A stretch of 64,000 bases of DNA from JBFXAN01 sp050184225 (GTDB taxonomy: Bacteria; Chloroflexota; Dehalococcoidia; CAUJGQ01): the NCBI GenBank assembly GCA_050184225.1, contig JBFXAN010000013.1:1-64000 (forward strand), written 5' to 3'. The notes under the pieces were generated by a model that was given only the letters and a program-made list of their open reading frames with translations, made no database searches and had not been told where the DNA came from. Below, in pieces: positions 44,083 to 53,200 of the stretch (within the stretch, counting starts at the first letter, position 1; the number at the start of each line of letters is the position of its first letter). The position numbers and the translations under genes were made by a program.

Positions 44083-45417
44083 TTACGCGACCTCACCGGG
44101 CAGTGTCGAAACGATGCGCTCGTAGAGCCGCGTCTGCAGATAGAAGTGTTTGAGCACGTAGTGCTCATTGATGTCGTGCTGCTGGTTGTCGGCGTTGGCG
44201 GCGGGTAGCCAGAAGGAAGGGATGCCGAGCACATCGGTGAAGACGAAGTTCGGCAGCGTGCCGCCGAGGATCGGCAGCGCCACCGGATCGCCGTCGCCCA
44301 ATTCCGCGAGCAACGCAAGCAGCCAGTCGAACGCCGGATGATCGGGCGAGGTGTAGCTGGCGGGCATGCCGTCGCAGCGGACGCTGAAGCTGATGCCTTC
44401 CATCGCATCCTGATGCGCGGCGACGGTCGACTCGATGATGCCGATCACCGCCGCCGGCGGGGTATCCGGCGTCAGGCGCACATCCAGCCGGGCGTGGGCG
44501 GAACGGGGGATGATCGTGCGCGTCAGATTGGGCGAGGCGCCGTCGGTGATCAGGTGATTGATGTTGACCGTGGGCCAGAGGAAGGGTTTCCAGGTAGCGC
44601 GGTCAGCCCACTCGGCGAAACGATCGGCGGCCTCTCGACGGAAGGTATCGTGTTCGTCGGCGTAGTCACGCACGCGCTGCTCGATCTCGGCGACGAGTCG
44701 GGCCAACGGCAGCACCGGATTGGGAACAATATTGCCATAGTTGCCGGAGTGAACCGACGCGCGCTGACCGTTCTCGGCGACGATGTTGACGCCGAGCAGG
44801 CCGCGCACGCCCATCAGCAGCGCCGGCTGGTTGCGTGGCTTTGGTCCGTCGGAGCCGATCAGCAGATCGGTCATCACACGATCGCGATACCGCTCGCAGA
44901 TCGCGCGGAGATGGGGGCTGCCGTGCTCCTCTTCACCGTCGAGCAGGATCTTTACGGTCCAGAGCAGCGTGCCGGCGCGGGCGGCGTCGAGCACGCCGAA
45001 GATATTGGCCATGTGCTGGCCCTTGTTGTCGCAGCCGCCCCGCGCCACCATCTGCACCCGATCGAGGTCGTGCGAGGCGAGCGTCGCCGGGTCAACCGGC
45101 GCGCCGTCGAGGAAGTAGGCGGGCACGAACGGATCACAGGCGACATCGTTCCAGATCCACCGCGCCGGATCGCCGGTCGGCTGCACATCATAGTGACCGT
45201 AGAGCAGAAGGGTAGGAGCGCCGGCGGGACCGGGCACCTCGCCGAAGAGGACGGGCGTCCCTTCGCCGGACTCCGGCAACAGCGGTTCGAGATCCAAACC
45301 CAGACCGCGCCAGAATAACTGCACCGCCTCGACCATCGCCGGCGGCACCTCCCGACTGACGGTCGGAATGCGTGTGTAGCGGTCAAGGAGGTCCAGCCGG
45401 TCCAGACGTTGCGACAT
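44083..45417 (-). CDS. M20-family metallopeptidase
   Basis: The 444-residue di-zinc peptidase has metal ligands in LLYGHYDVQP, GGCDNKGQ, DGEEEHGS and a late His in QHDINEHY. The dimerisation domain lies around residues 200-320 (VRGLLGVNIVAENG). It resembles dipeptidase/carnosinase-like M20 enzymes that cleave short peptides. The start at 45417 follows GGGAGCACCCC; the frame upstream is non-coding. Confidence 0.9.
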   Translation of the reverse strand: MSQRLDRLDLLDRYTRIPTVSREVPPAMVEAVQLFWRGLGLDLEPLLPESGEGTPVLFGEVPGPAGAPTLLLYGHYDVQPTGDPARWIWNDVACDPFVPAYFLDGAPVDPATLASHDLDRVQMVARGGCDNKGQHMANIFGVLDAARAGTLLWTVKILLDGEEEHGSPHLRAICERYRDRVMTDLLIGSDGPKPRNQPALLMGVRGLLGVNIVAENGQRASVHSGNYGNIVPNPVLPLARLVAEIEQRVRDYADEHDTFRREAADRFAEWADRATWKPFLWPTVNINHLITDGASPNLTRTIIPRSAHARLDVRLTPDTPPAAVIGIIESTVAAHQDAMEGISFSVRCDGMPASYTSPDHPAFDWLLALLAELGDGDPVALPILGGTLPNFVFTDVLGIPSFWLPAANADNQQHDINEHYVLKHFYLQTRLYERIVSTLPGEVA

Positions 45418-45478
45418 GGGGTGCTCCCTTTGGTCGCGCGGCAATCGGGGCTGGAGCCAATCGTCTGATATCGGTCCC

Positions 45479-45507
45479 CATTGCCGATTGCCCACTGCCG
45501 ATTGCCG
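45479..45507. repeat. Short tandem repeat (ATTGCCG/CGATTGCC units)
   Basis: ATTGCCGATTGCCCACTGCCGATTGCC-type units repeat in the 130-bp gap between divergent M20 and TraB-like genes. No function can be assigned. Confidence 0.4.
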
Positions 45508-45546
45508 CATGATACGATCAGATCAGCACAGAGCGGAGCAGGGCGC

Positions 45547-46377
45547 GTGATTCGAACCATTCGCGAAGGGGACCGCTGGAGTTTGCAGACAGCGCTCCTC
45601 CACCTGCGGCATCCCGAAACCGGGCGCCGGGTGCGGTTAATGTCGATGATCCACATCGGCGAGCCGAAGTTTTACACCCGCATCAACGAGGTGATCGACG
45701 AACACGCGGGACTCGTCCTCTTCGAGGGGATGGGACAGCTGACCGAGGAGGAGATCGCGGGCCTGACGCCGGACGAGCGCCGCGTCTACGACTCGCTGAT
45801 GCCGCTCAACGACGCGTACCGGCGGATCGCCGCCGCGCTCGACCTCGTGGCACAACCGGACGCGCTGCACAAACCGGGCCCGAACTGGGTGCGTGCCGAT
45901 CTGCCACTCAAACGGTTGCTCGCCGCCTGGTCAGAACGGCAGCTGCCGCTCCTGCCGGTGATGGACGCGGCCACGACGGCGCTGAAGGGGGCATTGCTCA
46001 AGCGGACCACCCGCCTGCTGCTCCTGCAGGAGCCGCTCATCCTGACGGCCATGCGTCATGTCCGTGGCTGGTCGCCGTCGATCGGGCGGCTGACGCGGCT
46101 GCTGGTGGACGAACGCAACGAGGCGGCGATCGGCGTCTTTGACAGCACGCCGCCGGAGCAGGACATTCTCTTTGTCTACGGCGCCGGGCACATGACCGGC
46201 CTGGTCGAAGCGTTGGAGCAGCGCGGCTACCGCAAAGCCGGCCGCGACTGGTTCACGGCGCACACGGAGCGGATCGCCTATACCGATGTCTTCGACGCCG
46301 CATCTGGAATCTGGCGCTGGGCCAATGGCCGCCCCCGGAGCGCAGCGGGCGGGCGTTCGGCGACCGGCGATCGATGA
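45547..46377 (+). CDS. TraB-family protein
   Basis: The 276 residues contain LMSMIHIGEPKFY (G-x-x-H-like motif of the TraB/TIKI fold), LVLFEGMG and the C-terminal ILFVYGAGHMTGLVEAL, the family's signature GxGHxxG. TraB/TIKI relatives are putative metalloproteases; activity here is unproven. The GTG start at 45547 follows GGAGCAGGGCGC. The C-terminal 15 residues (RPRSAAGGRSATG) look low-complexity. Confidence 0.75.
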   Translation: MIRTIREGDRWSLQTALLHLRHPETGRRVRLMSMIHIGEPKFYTRINEVIDEHAGLVLFEGMGQLTEEEIAGLTPDERRVYDSLMPLNDAYRRIAAALDLVAQPDALHKPGPNWVRADLPLKRLLAAWSERQLPLLPVMDAATTALKGALLKRTTRLLLLQEPLILTAMRHVRGWSPSIGRLTRLLVDERNEAAIGVFDSTPPEQDILFVYGAGHMTGLVEALEQRGYRKAGRDWFTAHTERIAYTDVFDAASGIWRWANGRPRSAAGGRSATGDR

Positions 46378-46423
46378 GCGTGGTTGTGACCGGCGGCCGG
46401 TCAGCGGCCGGCAATCGAGGAGC

Positions 46424-46720
46424 ATGATGGATATCACGGACGCCCAACTCCTGCGCGAGCTTCGACGGGCGCTGGACGCGGTCGCCGGACAGGGTGCCGA
46501 CGCACAGTCGCGGGCGCTGGAAGAGACGATGCAGCGCCTCGACGCAACGATGCCGGATGTGGTGCGGGCGCTCAACGGCGTCCGCGAGCGCCGCCGAACG
46601 GAGCTCGCGGGTCTTGCGGGCCGGATCGACGCGCTCGCCAGCGGCTACGAAGACGCCGAAGAAACGGCCGAGGCGGTCGACCAGTTCCTGCGCGGCATGG
46701 CGGGGGACCGGCCGGCATGA
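46424..46720 (+). CDS. Small helical hypothetical protein
   Basis: The 98 residues are almost wholly charged amphipathic helix (LLRELRRALDAVAGQG, LNGVRERRRTELAGLAGRI), consistent with a coiled coil. GAGGAGC precedes the ATG. The stop overlaps the next start by 4 nt. The family is unknown. Confidence 0.6.
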   Translation: MMDITDAQLLRELRRALDAVAGQGADAQSRALEETMQRLDATMPDVVRALNGVRERRRTELAGLAGRIDALASGYEDAEETAEAVDQFLRGMAGDRPA

Positions 46721-47229
46721 CCTCTGACAACCGCGAGCGTGCCGTCCTTCATCCAGCCAACCTGACGCTGATTGAACGAACCTATCTCGGCGTGCTCGAT
46801 ACGGGCATGGTGCCGGCGAAGCTGGCGCGCGATCCCACACTGCGGATGGATTACGTGACAGCGGTCTGTCTCGCGCTGCGTCAGGGCCGGGACCGCGACA
46901 CCTACCTCGATACCTCGAAAGCTGAACCGACCGCGGCCTTCATCCAAGACCTCACCACGGCGGCGCGGGCGCTCGATGCCAGAGGCGTCATCTCTGTAGG
47001 CCCACCACCGCCGGACCTGATCCTGACGCCAGACGCACCACGAACGCCGGCGCCGCGCGTGATCGATTTCGACCAGCATCCACGGATCTGGGACCGATAC
47101 CTGGCGCATACCTGCCTGGAGGAACTGTTCTCGGACATCCGCGTCTACTCGTTCCTGATGGGCAAGTATCAGGACAGCGGCGAAGTCTGGGCACGACTCT
47201 ACAAAGAGCGCCCCGAACGCTTTCTCTGA
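46717..47229 (+). CDS. Hypothetical protein
   Basis: The 170 residues comprise a helical N-terminal domain (LTLIERTYLGVLDTGMVPAK), a proline-rich linker (PPPPDLILTPDAPRTPAP) and a C-terminal helical part (YLAHTCLEELFSDIRVYSFL). No family is recognised. It is coupled to the preceding gene by an ATGA overlap, so the two probably act together. Confidence 0.6.
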   Translation: MTSDNRERAVLHPANLTLIERTYLGVLDTGMVPAKLARDPTLRMDYVTAVCLALRQGRDRDTYLDTSKAEPTAAFIQDLTTAARALDARGVISVGPPPPDLILTPDAPRTPAPRVIDFDQHPRIWDRYLAHTCLEELFSDIRVYSFLMGKYQDSGEVWARLYKERPERFL

Positions 47230-47309
47230 GCGGCCGAGCAGCAGGAATTCGAGTTCAATGCCAATGGATGGTCCGGTGCGACCGGCCGCTCCACGAGGAG
47301 ATGACCATC

Positions 47310-47380
47310 CTGGGAGCGCGGGCATCCTTGCCCGCCATGTCGCTCGGCACCATGGCGGGCAAGGATGCCCCCGCTCCCAG
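47310..47380. repeat. Long hairpin repeat (family 2), copy 2
   Basis: The 30-bp arms (47310-47339 and 47351-47380) are inverse copies with a single mismatch around an 11-nt loop. The flanking GGGAGCG and the GGGC(A/T)TCC core link it to 10527-10612. Confidence 0.65.
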
Positions 47381-47443
47381 GGAACGGTCGTTCCGCATGC
47401 CAAAATGCAACCCGAAACCACCTAGAACCACCGCGTGAACGGT

Positions 47444-47473
47444 TTGCCGCCTGTTTAGAGGAGCGCGTATACT
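47444..47473 (+). promoter_or_regulatory. Promoter of the polyferredoxin gene
   Basis: TTGCCG (47444-47449), an 18-bp spacer and TATACT (47468-47473), followed by a leader of about 45 nt to the ATG at 47526. Confidence 0.5.
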
Positions 47474-47525
47474 GAGAGGGAGCGCCGCTTGTGAATTGCA
47501 GCGCGATTGGACCAGGGGTTCCACT

Positions 47526-47984
47526 ATGCCCTATACGATTGTCGAAACCTGCATCGGTTGTACCGCCTGCACGAAACGTTGCCCCACGGGCGCGATCAGC
47601 GGCGAGCGCAACATCATCCATGTGATTGACCCCGAATTGTGCATCGACTGTGGGGCGTGCGGTGTCGTCTGCCCGCCGGAGGCGATCCTGGACGACCTCG
47701 GCGATGTCTGCAAGACCTTCGGCCGCAAAGAGTGGCCGAAGGCCGTTGTGATCGAGGACAACTGCATCGGCTCCGGCTGTGAGTTGTGCATCAACATCTG
47801 CCCGTTCGACGCGCTCAGCCTGCAGCACCCGGAGACGGTCAGTGACTTCTTCGGCGTCGCCACCCTCGACCCGCGGAAGTGCACCGGCTGCCGGCTCTGT
47901 GAGGACGCGTGTGGTTGGGGTGCGATCTACATCGATCCGCCGCGCGAGTTGCTCAAGAAACCGCTCGCCGAGAGCGTCGCCTGA
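47526..47984 (+). CDS. Polyferredoxin with four cysteine clusters
   Basis: The 152 residues hold four cluster motifs: CIGCTACTKRCP, CIDCGACGVVCP, CIGSGCELCINICP and CTGCRLCEDACG. The third has one extra residue between the first two cysteines. With these, two to four 4Fe-4S clusters can be held. It is a low-potential electron carrier; the partner is not evident nearby. CAGGGGTTCCACT precedes the ATG. A clear terminator follows. Confidence 0.88.
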   Translation: MPYTIVETCIGCTACTKRCPTGAISGERNIIHVIDPELCIDCGACGVVCPPEAILDDLGDVCKTFGRKEWPKAVVIEDNCIGSGCELCINICPFDALSLQHPETVSDFFGVATLDPRKCTGCRLCEDACGWGAIYIDPPRELLKKPLAESVA

Positions 47985-48007
47985 GTTCGTTCTGTCAATC
48001 TTGAGAT

Positions 48008-48037
48008 ACGGCCACATCCGCGTCGATGTGGCCGTTT
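48008..48037 (+). terminator. Intrinsic terminator after the polyferredoxin
   Basis: ACGGCCACATC-CGCGTC-GATGTGGCCGT followed by TTT. The rest of 47985-48238 holds no other feature I can support. Confidence 0.8.
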
Positions 48038-48238
48038 TCGTTGCGCGGCGAATTGGGTGATCATGCTGAGATGCGGGCACCGCGGTACTCCCTGGGGCCG
48101 CCGATGATCCAGTCGAACTACTCCTGAACGAACGTCGATTCCGTCGCACGCGGTATAGGCAGCAGATCGGACGCGTGTAATTCTTCAAGCGTGACATCGA
48201 GCGAAACCGAGTGGCTCGATCAACAGGAGGAGAATCAC

Positions 48239-48442
48239 GTGAACAAGGACCATATGGAAGGCAAGGTCAAGGAAACGACGGGATGGGCCAAGGACAAGGC
48301 CGGGGAGATGACCAATAACGAAGACCTGGAGGCGCAAGGCGAGGCGGAGCGCGCCGAAGGGAAGGCGCAGGGTGCGCTGGGCAAGGCGAAGGATGCCGCC
48401 CGTGACGCGGCTGATGCCGTGAAGGACAAGATCGGCAGGTAA
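48239..48442 (+). CDS. CsbD-like stress protein (UPF0337)
   Basis: The 67-residue hydrophilic protein has the CsbD pattern: KDHMEGKVKETTGWAKDKAGE, then AQGEAERAEGKAQGALGKAK. The family is induced by general stress in Bacillus; function unknown. The GTG start at 48239 follows AGGAGGAG; a longer frame from 48191 is not supported. Confidence 0.85.
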   Translation: MNKDHMEGKVKETTGWAKDKAGEMTNNEDLEAQGEAERAEGKAQGALGKAKDAARDAADAVKDKIGR

Positions 48443-48458
48443 CACGCGTTCTGGAGAC

Positions 48459-48489
48459 GAGCGAGGAGCGGGGATCTCGCTCCTCGCTC
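48459..48489 (+). terminator. Hairpin terminator after CsbD gene
   Basis: GAGCGAGGAGCG-GGGATCT-CGCTCCTCGCTC, a perfect 12-bp stem 17 bp past the stop. Confidence 0.65.
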
Positions 48490-48518
48490 ATGTTCCGTCA
48501 TATTCGACACCAGTGGCG

Positions 48519-48524
48519 TATACT
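48519..48524 (+). promoter_or_regulatory. -10 box of the tRNA-Arg gene
   Basis: TATACT lies 39 nt upstream of the mature tRNA 5' end. Confidence 0.5.
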
Positions 48525-48562
48525 AGAGGGTGAGCGGCTTCGCGGATCGAGGCTGTTCGTCC

Positions 48563-48638
48563 GGGCCCGTAGCGCAACGGATAGCGCACCTGACTTCGGA
48601 TCAGGCGGTTGGGGGTTCGAGTCCCTCCGGGCCTGCCA
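48563..48638 (+). tRNA. tRNA-Arg (anticodon TCG)
   Basis: The 76-nt cloverleaf has acceptor GGGCCCG pairing with CGGGCCT (one G-U), D-arm GCGC-AACGGATA-GCGC, anticodon stem CCTGA/TCAGG with loop CTTCGGA (anticodon TCG, reads CGA), a 5-nt variable loop, T-arm GGGGG-TTCGAGT-CCCTC and an encoded CCA. It adjoins an integrase gene, so its 3' end is the likely attachment site of the island. Confidence 0.95.
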
Positions 48639-48649
48639 CAATCTAGATT

Positions 48650-48679
48650 CAGAATCCGTTCAATCGTGGACGGATTCTG
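48650..48679. terminator. Inverted repeat at the integrase 3' end
   Basis: CAGAATCCGT and ACGGATTCTG with a 10-nt loop overlap the integrase stop codon, 12 bp from the tRNA. It may be the integrase terminator, or a recombinase arm site, given the position next to the tRNA. Confidence 0.5.
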
Positions 48680-49877
48680 TCATTTCCGGCCGAGTTGACC
48701 CCAACCTTGACCCCAACCCAGATAAGCCGCCACCAAAGGCCACCTGCATCCGCTCGGCGCTCTGGCGCAGGAGTTCCGGAGCGATGTGAGCGTAGATGTT
48801 CATCGTCGTACCGATCTGCGAGTGGCCCAGGATCGCCATGATCTCGCGCTGACTCGCCCCTTGCGCCAGCAGGACCGTCGCCGCGCCGTGCCGGAGATCG
48901 TGAAAGCGCATCGGAGGCAGGCCGGCTGCCTTCAATCGCGTCTGGAAGCGGTGCAGGACGTTGTTGCCATCCTGTGGCGTGCCAACCACCGAGGGAAAGA
49001 CGAGATCGTAATCCTGCCACAGCGGGCCGGCCTGTAAGCGTTCCTCAAGCAGTCGCGTCCGGTGCTGACGCAAGGTATCGACCAAGAACGCCGGCAGTGG
49101 CAGCGTCCGCCGCGACTCCTTCGATTTCGGCTCCACAAATCGCCACGTCCCCGCGTGCTTCTGTGCTTGGAAGCGGACGGCGAGCGTGGCGTAGTCCAGG
49201 TCGAGATCCGACCACCGAAGGCCGAGCAGCTCCCCGCGTCGAAGTCCGAGCGTCAGCGCCAGCGTCACCAGTGGCCCAAGCCGATCACCATCAAACGCTG
49301 CCAGGATCGCCCGCGCGTTGTCCAGGGACAGCGCCGTCACTTCTCGCCGTGCCTCAATCCGCGGCGGATCCGTCGCGGCAGCGGCGTTGTGGTTAATCAG
49401 TTTCCACTTGATCGCCCGATTCAGCGCGATCCGGAGCACACTCCGGCAATGTTGCGCCATCGATGGCGAGACAGTCATCGCCCGCTCGTTGAGGAAGGTC
49501 TGTACGTCCTGGGCGGAAAGGCTCGTCAGTTGCTTCCTGCCGAGGCCGGGAATAAGATGCACCTGAACGATGCCCCGGTAGCTGTCGTAGGTTTTCGGCC
49601 GGTTCTTCACCTTGACAGCATCCTCCAGCCAGACCGTGAGGAACTGACTGACGGTCTGCCGGCCGATGTGAACCGGCGTGCCTTGTTGTACGTTGCGGAG
49701 TGCGACCGTGAGTTGGCGCTGTACATCTGTCCGTGTCTTGCCGTAGTACGACTTGCGGCGGCCGTCTAGCAATGTCACCCGCGCCTCATAGCGGCCGTCA
49801 CCGCGAAGCTTGATGCTGCCCTCGTTGTTGCCGCGCTTGCGGCCAGTGCGCTTGGTTGTGATGGCGGGTGTGACCAT
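48660..49877 (-). CDS. Tyrosine recombinase (phage-type integrase)
   Basis: The protein has 405 residues: an AP2-like N-terminal segment (GSIKLRGDGRYEARVTL), a SAM-like core-binding domain (VSQFLTVWLEDAVKVK) and a catalytic domain with the residues R (LGLRRGELLGL), K, HDLRHGAAT, and LGHSQIGTTMNIYAH carrying the nucleophilic Tyr. It catalyses integration and excision at the tRNA. Its 3' end faces the tRNA 22 bp away. The stop/start overlap with the small zinc protein upstream (TAATG) couples the two. Confidence 0.95.
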   Translation of the reverse strand: MVTPAITTKRTGRKRGNNEGSIKLRGDGRYEARVTLLDGRRKSYYGKTRTDVQRQLTVALRNVQQGTPVHIGRQTVSQFLTVWLEDAVKVKNRPKTYDSYRGIVQVHLIPGLGRKQLTSLSAQDVQTFLNERAMTVSPSMAQHCRSVLRIALNRAIKWKLINHNAAAATDPPRIEARREVTALSLDNARAILAAFDGDRLGPLVTLALTLGLRRGELLGLRWSDLDLDYATLAVRFQAQKHAGTWRFVEPKSKESRRTLPLPAFLVDTLRQHRTRLLEERLQAGPLWQDYDLVFPSVVGTPQDGNNVLHRFQTRLKAAGLPPMRFHDLRHGAATVLLAQGASQREIMAILGHSQIGTTMNIYAHIAPELLRQSAERMQVAFGGGLSGLGSRLGSTRPEMTESVHD

Positions 49878-50068
49878 TAGTCAGTCTCCTCACTCGCATT
49901 GCGAGCCCGGCGTTCTCGATAGAGTCGGGACCGGCAGGCATCAGAACACGTTTTGCGGTGTGTCATGCCTACGATCTCCCGCCCGCAGACGGCGCAGCGA
50001 CGGGTTACACGTCGACGCATGGCGGCTAGAGCGCGGGCGATCTCGGATGGATTGGGCCGATCGTTCAC
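49877..50068 (-). CDS. Small zinc-finger protein coupled to the integrase
   Basis: The 63 residues comprise a helical N-terminus, then CAVCGREIVGMTHRKTCSDAC, a four-cysteine finger, and a basic tail RSRLYRERRARN. The position directly upstream of the integrase, in one operon, suggests a directionality factor or regulator, but sequence alone shows only a nucleic-acid-binding type. The GTG at 50068 follows a TATACT box by 6 nt (leaderless). Confidence 0.65.
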   Translation of the reverse strand: MNDRPNPSEIARALAAMRRRVTRRCAVCGREIVGMTHRKTCSDACRSRLYRERRARNASEETD

Positions 50069-50074
50069 ACATGC

Positions 50075-50101
50075 AGTATATCACAATTGCGCTATTGTGA
50101 T
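50075..50101 (-). promoter_or_regulatory. Integrase-operon promoter with palindromic operator
   Basis: On the minus strand TATACT (50080-50075) lies 6 nt before the GTG at 50068. Immediately upstream is ATCACAAT-TGCGCT-ATTGTGAT (50080-50101), a perfect 8-bp inverted repeat over the -10/-35 spacer, positioned for repression. Positions 50102-50201 hold nothing further. Confidence 0.6.
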
Positions 50102-50201
50102 GAACGGAGCGCGCCCGATGTGCTGACGCCGTGCGCCTCCGACACCTATCGACCACCGCTTACAGGGGGAGTCGCGGGTCACACTAAATAGGCTAGATCG
50201 C

Positions 50202-53200
50202 CTACTTTTCTTCGAAGCCGAAGGTGGTGAATTTCAGGGTGCGGCAGTTCTCCGTGACCGTACGGACGACGTGGTCGGGGACGTCATCGGGCAGGTCGAC
50301 GTGAATCTCCAACGTCACCTCCGCCCGCGCGCCGACCAGACCGGTGAGGTGGGCGAGCACTTCCTCGGCGATGGTGCCGGCGTCCCGAGAAGCACGCTGA
50401 GGGTTGAGCGCGACAGCTCCATGAAACCGGCCCAACCTCGCGCGCCCTTGCTTGATCGACGGTCGATCGTCGGTCCCATAGGCAGCGCCCTCACCATCCC
50501 GCACCGTCGTGGCGTCGAACTGTTCCACTGGGAGATAGGGAGCGTCCTGTCCCTCTTGCCGGCGGCGGGCAGCCTCGTCGGCGTCGATTTGGCGGCGGGC
50601 GGCCTCGGGCTTGACGATGACGGTGCCGCCATCTAGCGCAATTGCGCCGCCCTCGCCGGTGCGGAGGCCAATGTAGCGGCCGCGATCCTCATCCCACCGC
50701 TCGGCGTAGGCAAATGACTCGGACTCCCAGAACATGCGCGCGGTGCCCTCCTGCACCGCGTGAAGCAACACCTCGCTGTCGCGCAACCGGGGTAGGTAGA
50801 GGTACTGGGCGAAGTCGTCCCACAACTGGCGGAGGGTGACGTGGTCACCGCGCCAGAGGGGGATGCGGTCGAGTTCCAGACGCAAGTTCGCCCAGCCGTA
50901 CTGTGTAGCGAGCCGGCCTTCGTTCTTGAGCTTCTTACTCGCGCGGATGGCGAGCGGCTCGTCGCCCTGGAGGCGGAACTCCTCCCACTCCACCGGCCCG
51001 TTTACGTCCTGCTCCGGCACGAGCAACCAGCTATACGTCTCCGGGATACGCCGGTCGACGGTGTCGTCCATCTGCCTCATCTTGGTGCGGGCCTGCCCGG
51101 CCTGAAAGGCGTCGAGGTTGAGCGTCTCCCGTTCGGCGTCAATCGACGTCCAAGCGAGGTACTGGCGCACCGCCTGCTCAAGCTCGGCGAGGCGGGTACG
51201 GTCGGGCGCGAGGAAGACGAGTGCGTTGCGTTGGATGCGGGGACCTGTGCCGCGGGCGTCGAGGATGGTGGCCGCCGCCTGACGTGCGGGACTGTCGGCG
51301 CTGCGAGCGGCGTGGGGGTGCTCGGGGCCGAGGATGACGAGACGGGCCTCGTGGTCGTCGGGCACATCGACGCCGGAGGGCGGGCAGGGGTGGACGCGGG
51401 CGAAGTCACCGCGTTGCTTCGCGTTCTCCCGCACACGGCGGCGGATCTCCTCGGCGACCTCGTCCGGGTCCTGTTGCGCGGCGCGGTCGGCAGCGGTGCG
51501 GTTGACGTTCTGCTGGGTGGAGAACCAGTAGCGGCCGGCATCGACATAGAGGTGGGTCGCCTCATCGGAGAGCCGGCGAAGAGCATCGCCGAAGGTGGCG
51601 ACCGACTCGCCCGGCTGGGTGCAGCCGAGCTTGATCGAGCGGTCCTCCAGGCCGCGGCGGGCGGTGTGCATCGTCGGCGCCGAGCCGAGGTAGAGCGTGC
51701 GGGCGACGCGGCGGCAGGCGGAGTAGCGGCCGAAGTTCGGGTTGGCCCCGTCGAGCCGCAGCGGCAGCGCGTTCGGCCCGTCAACGTCCTTCTCGATCAC
51801 CGGCACCCAGGGGTCATCCATGTAGCGGGTCAGCTCGAACTGGACGGCGGGGTCGTCGACGGGCACGCTGGCGGGCATGATCAGCAGGCCGGTGTCCTGG
51901 CGCATCCAGAGGGTGTGGATGACGGCGGCCATCAGCCGGAGGACGCCGCGCGTGCGCTGGAACTTGTCGAGGGTGGACCAGTCGGTGTAGAGGCGGTCGA
52001 AGAGTTCGGGGTGGACGGGGTAGGCGTCGCGCAGGCGGCGCTCGTAGTCGCCCTCGCGACATTGAGCCGGAAACTCGCCGGATTGGGTGCGGTAGAGGTC
52101 CATGAAGCCGCGGACGGCGGCGTCGCGCTGAGCGAAGGCGTTGGGGTCGGCGATCGGCTCGAACAGGCGGCGGCGGACGATCTCGAACCCCTCCTCGGCG
52201 CTGGCCGGGCGCCAGGGGGACTCCATCCGGCCGAACGTGTTGCGCAGGCGGTCCAGCGCCTCGCGTCCGCCCTGGCCGCCGATCTCGATGTCGGACGAGG
52301 GGATGCTGGCGACGACGAGGGCGCCGGGTACCTGGCGGGCGGCCTCGGTCAGCGATTGGGCGAAGGTGAGGTTAGCGTCGAAGGAGCCGGCGGGGAGGCC
52401 GTCGACGCCATAGAGCTGGCGGACAAAGGCGACCCACTCGTCGATCAGGATGAGGCAGGGACCGAACATCTCGAACAGGTCGCGGAGCGCCTCGGAGCCG
52501 GGGGAGACGCCGGTCTGGTCGGCCTCGGCGACGAGCGTGTAGCCGTCGCGCCCGCCGAGCTGCCAGGCAAGCTCGCCCCAGAAGGTACGCGTCTCGATGC
52601 CGTCCGGCTTGCGCCGGGGCTGCGCGGGTGAGAGGGCGGTACCGACGAGCACGGCGCGGCGCACCTCGGCGGGTGGGGCGGCGCCGGCCCCGCGCAACAG
52701 ATCTTCCACTCCTGGCAATTGGCCGGCGGGGGCGCCAGAGAAGAGGTGGTAGAGCGCGAGCATTGAGTGCGTCTTGCCGCCGCCGAAGTTCGTCTGAAGC
52801 TCGATGATCGGGTCGCCGCCGGTGCCGGCGATGCGGCGAAGGGCGCCGACGAGCAGGTGGCGCAACCCTTCGGTGAGGAAGGTGCGGCGGAAGAACTCAG
52901 CCGGGTCGCGGTATTCGGCGGCGCCTTCGCCCCGATGAACCTGACTGAGGTCGGCGGCGAACTCGGCCTGCTGGTAGCGACCGGAGGCGACATCGGGGTG
53001 AGGGGTAACGATCTCGCGCCAGGGGCGGATGCCGCCGGCGGGGCGGCCCTCGACCGGGGCGACGGCGGCCTTGCGCGTTTCGCGGCGGGTTTGCTCGTCG
53101 TAGCGGACACGGAGCAGTTCCTGCTTGTCGCGCTCGATCTCGGCGGACTGTTCGGCGGCGCCGGTGGCGGCGAGCAGGCGTCCGGCGCTGTCGAGGGCGC

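Noticed and set aside
50841..52631. Long open frame antisense to the DUF499 gene
   Set aside because: Composition is typical of antisense reading of a GC-rich gene, with no recognisable domain.
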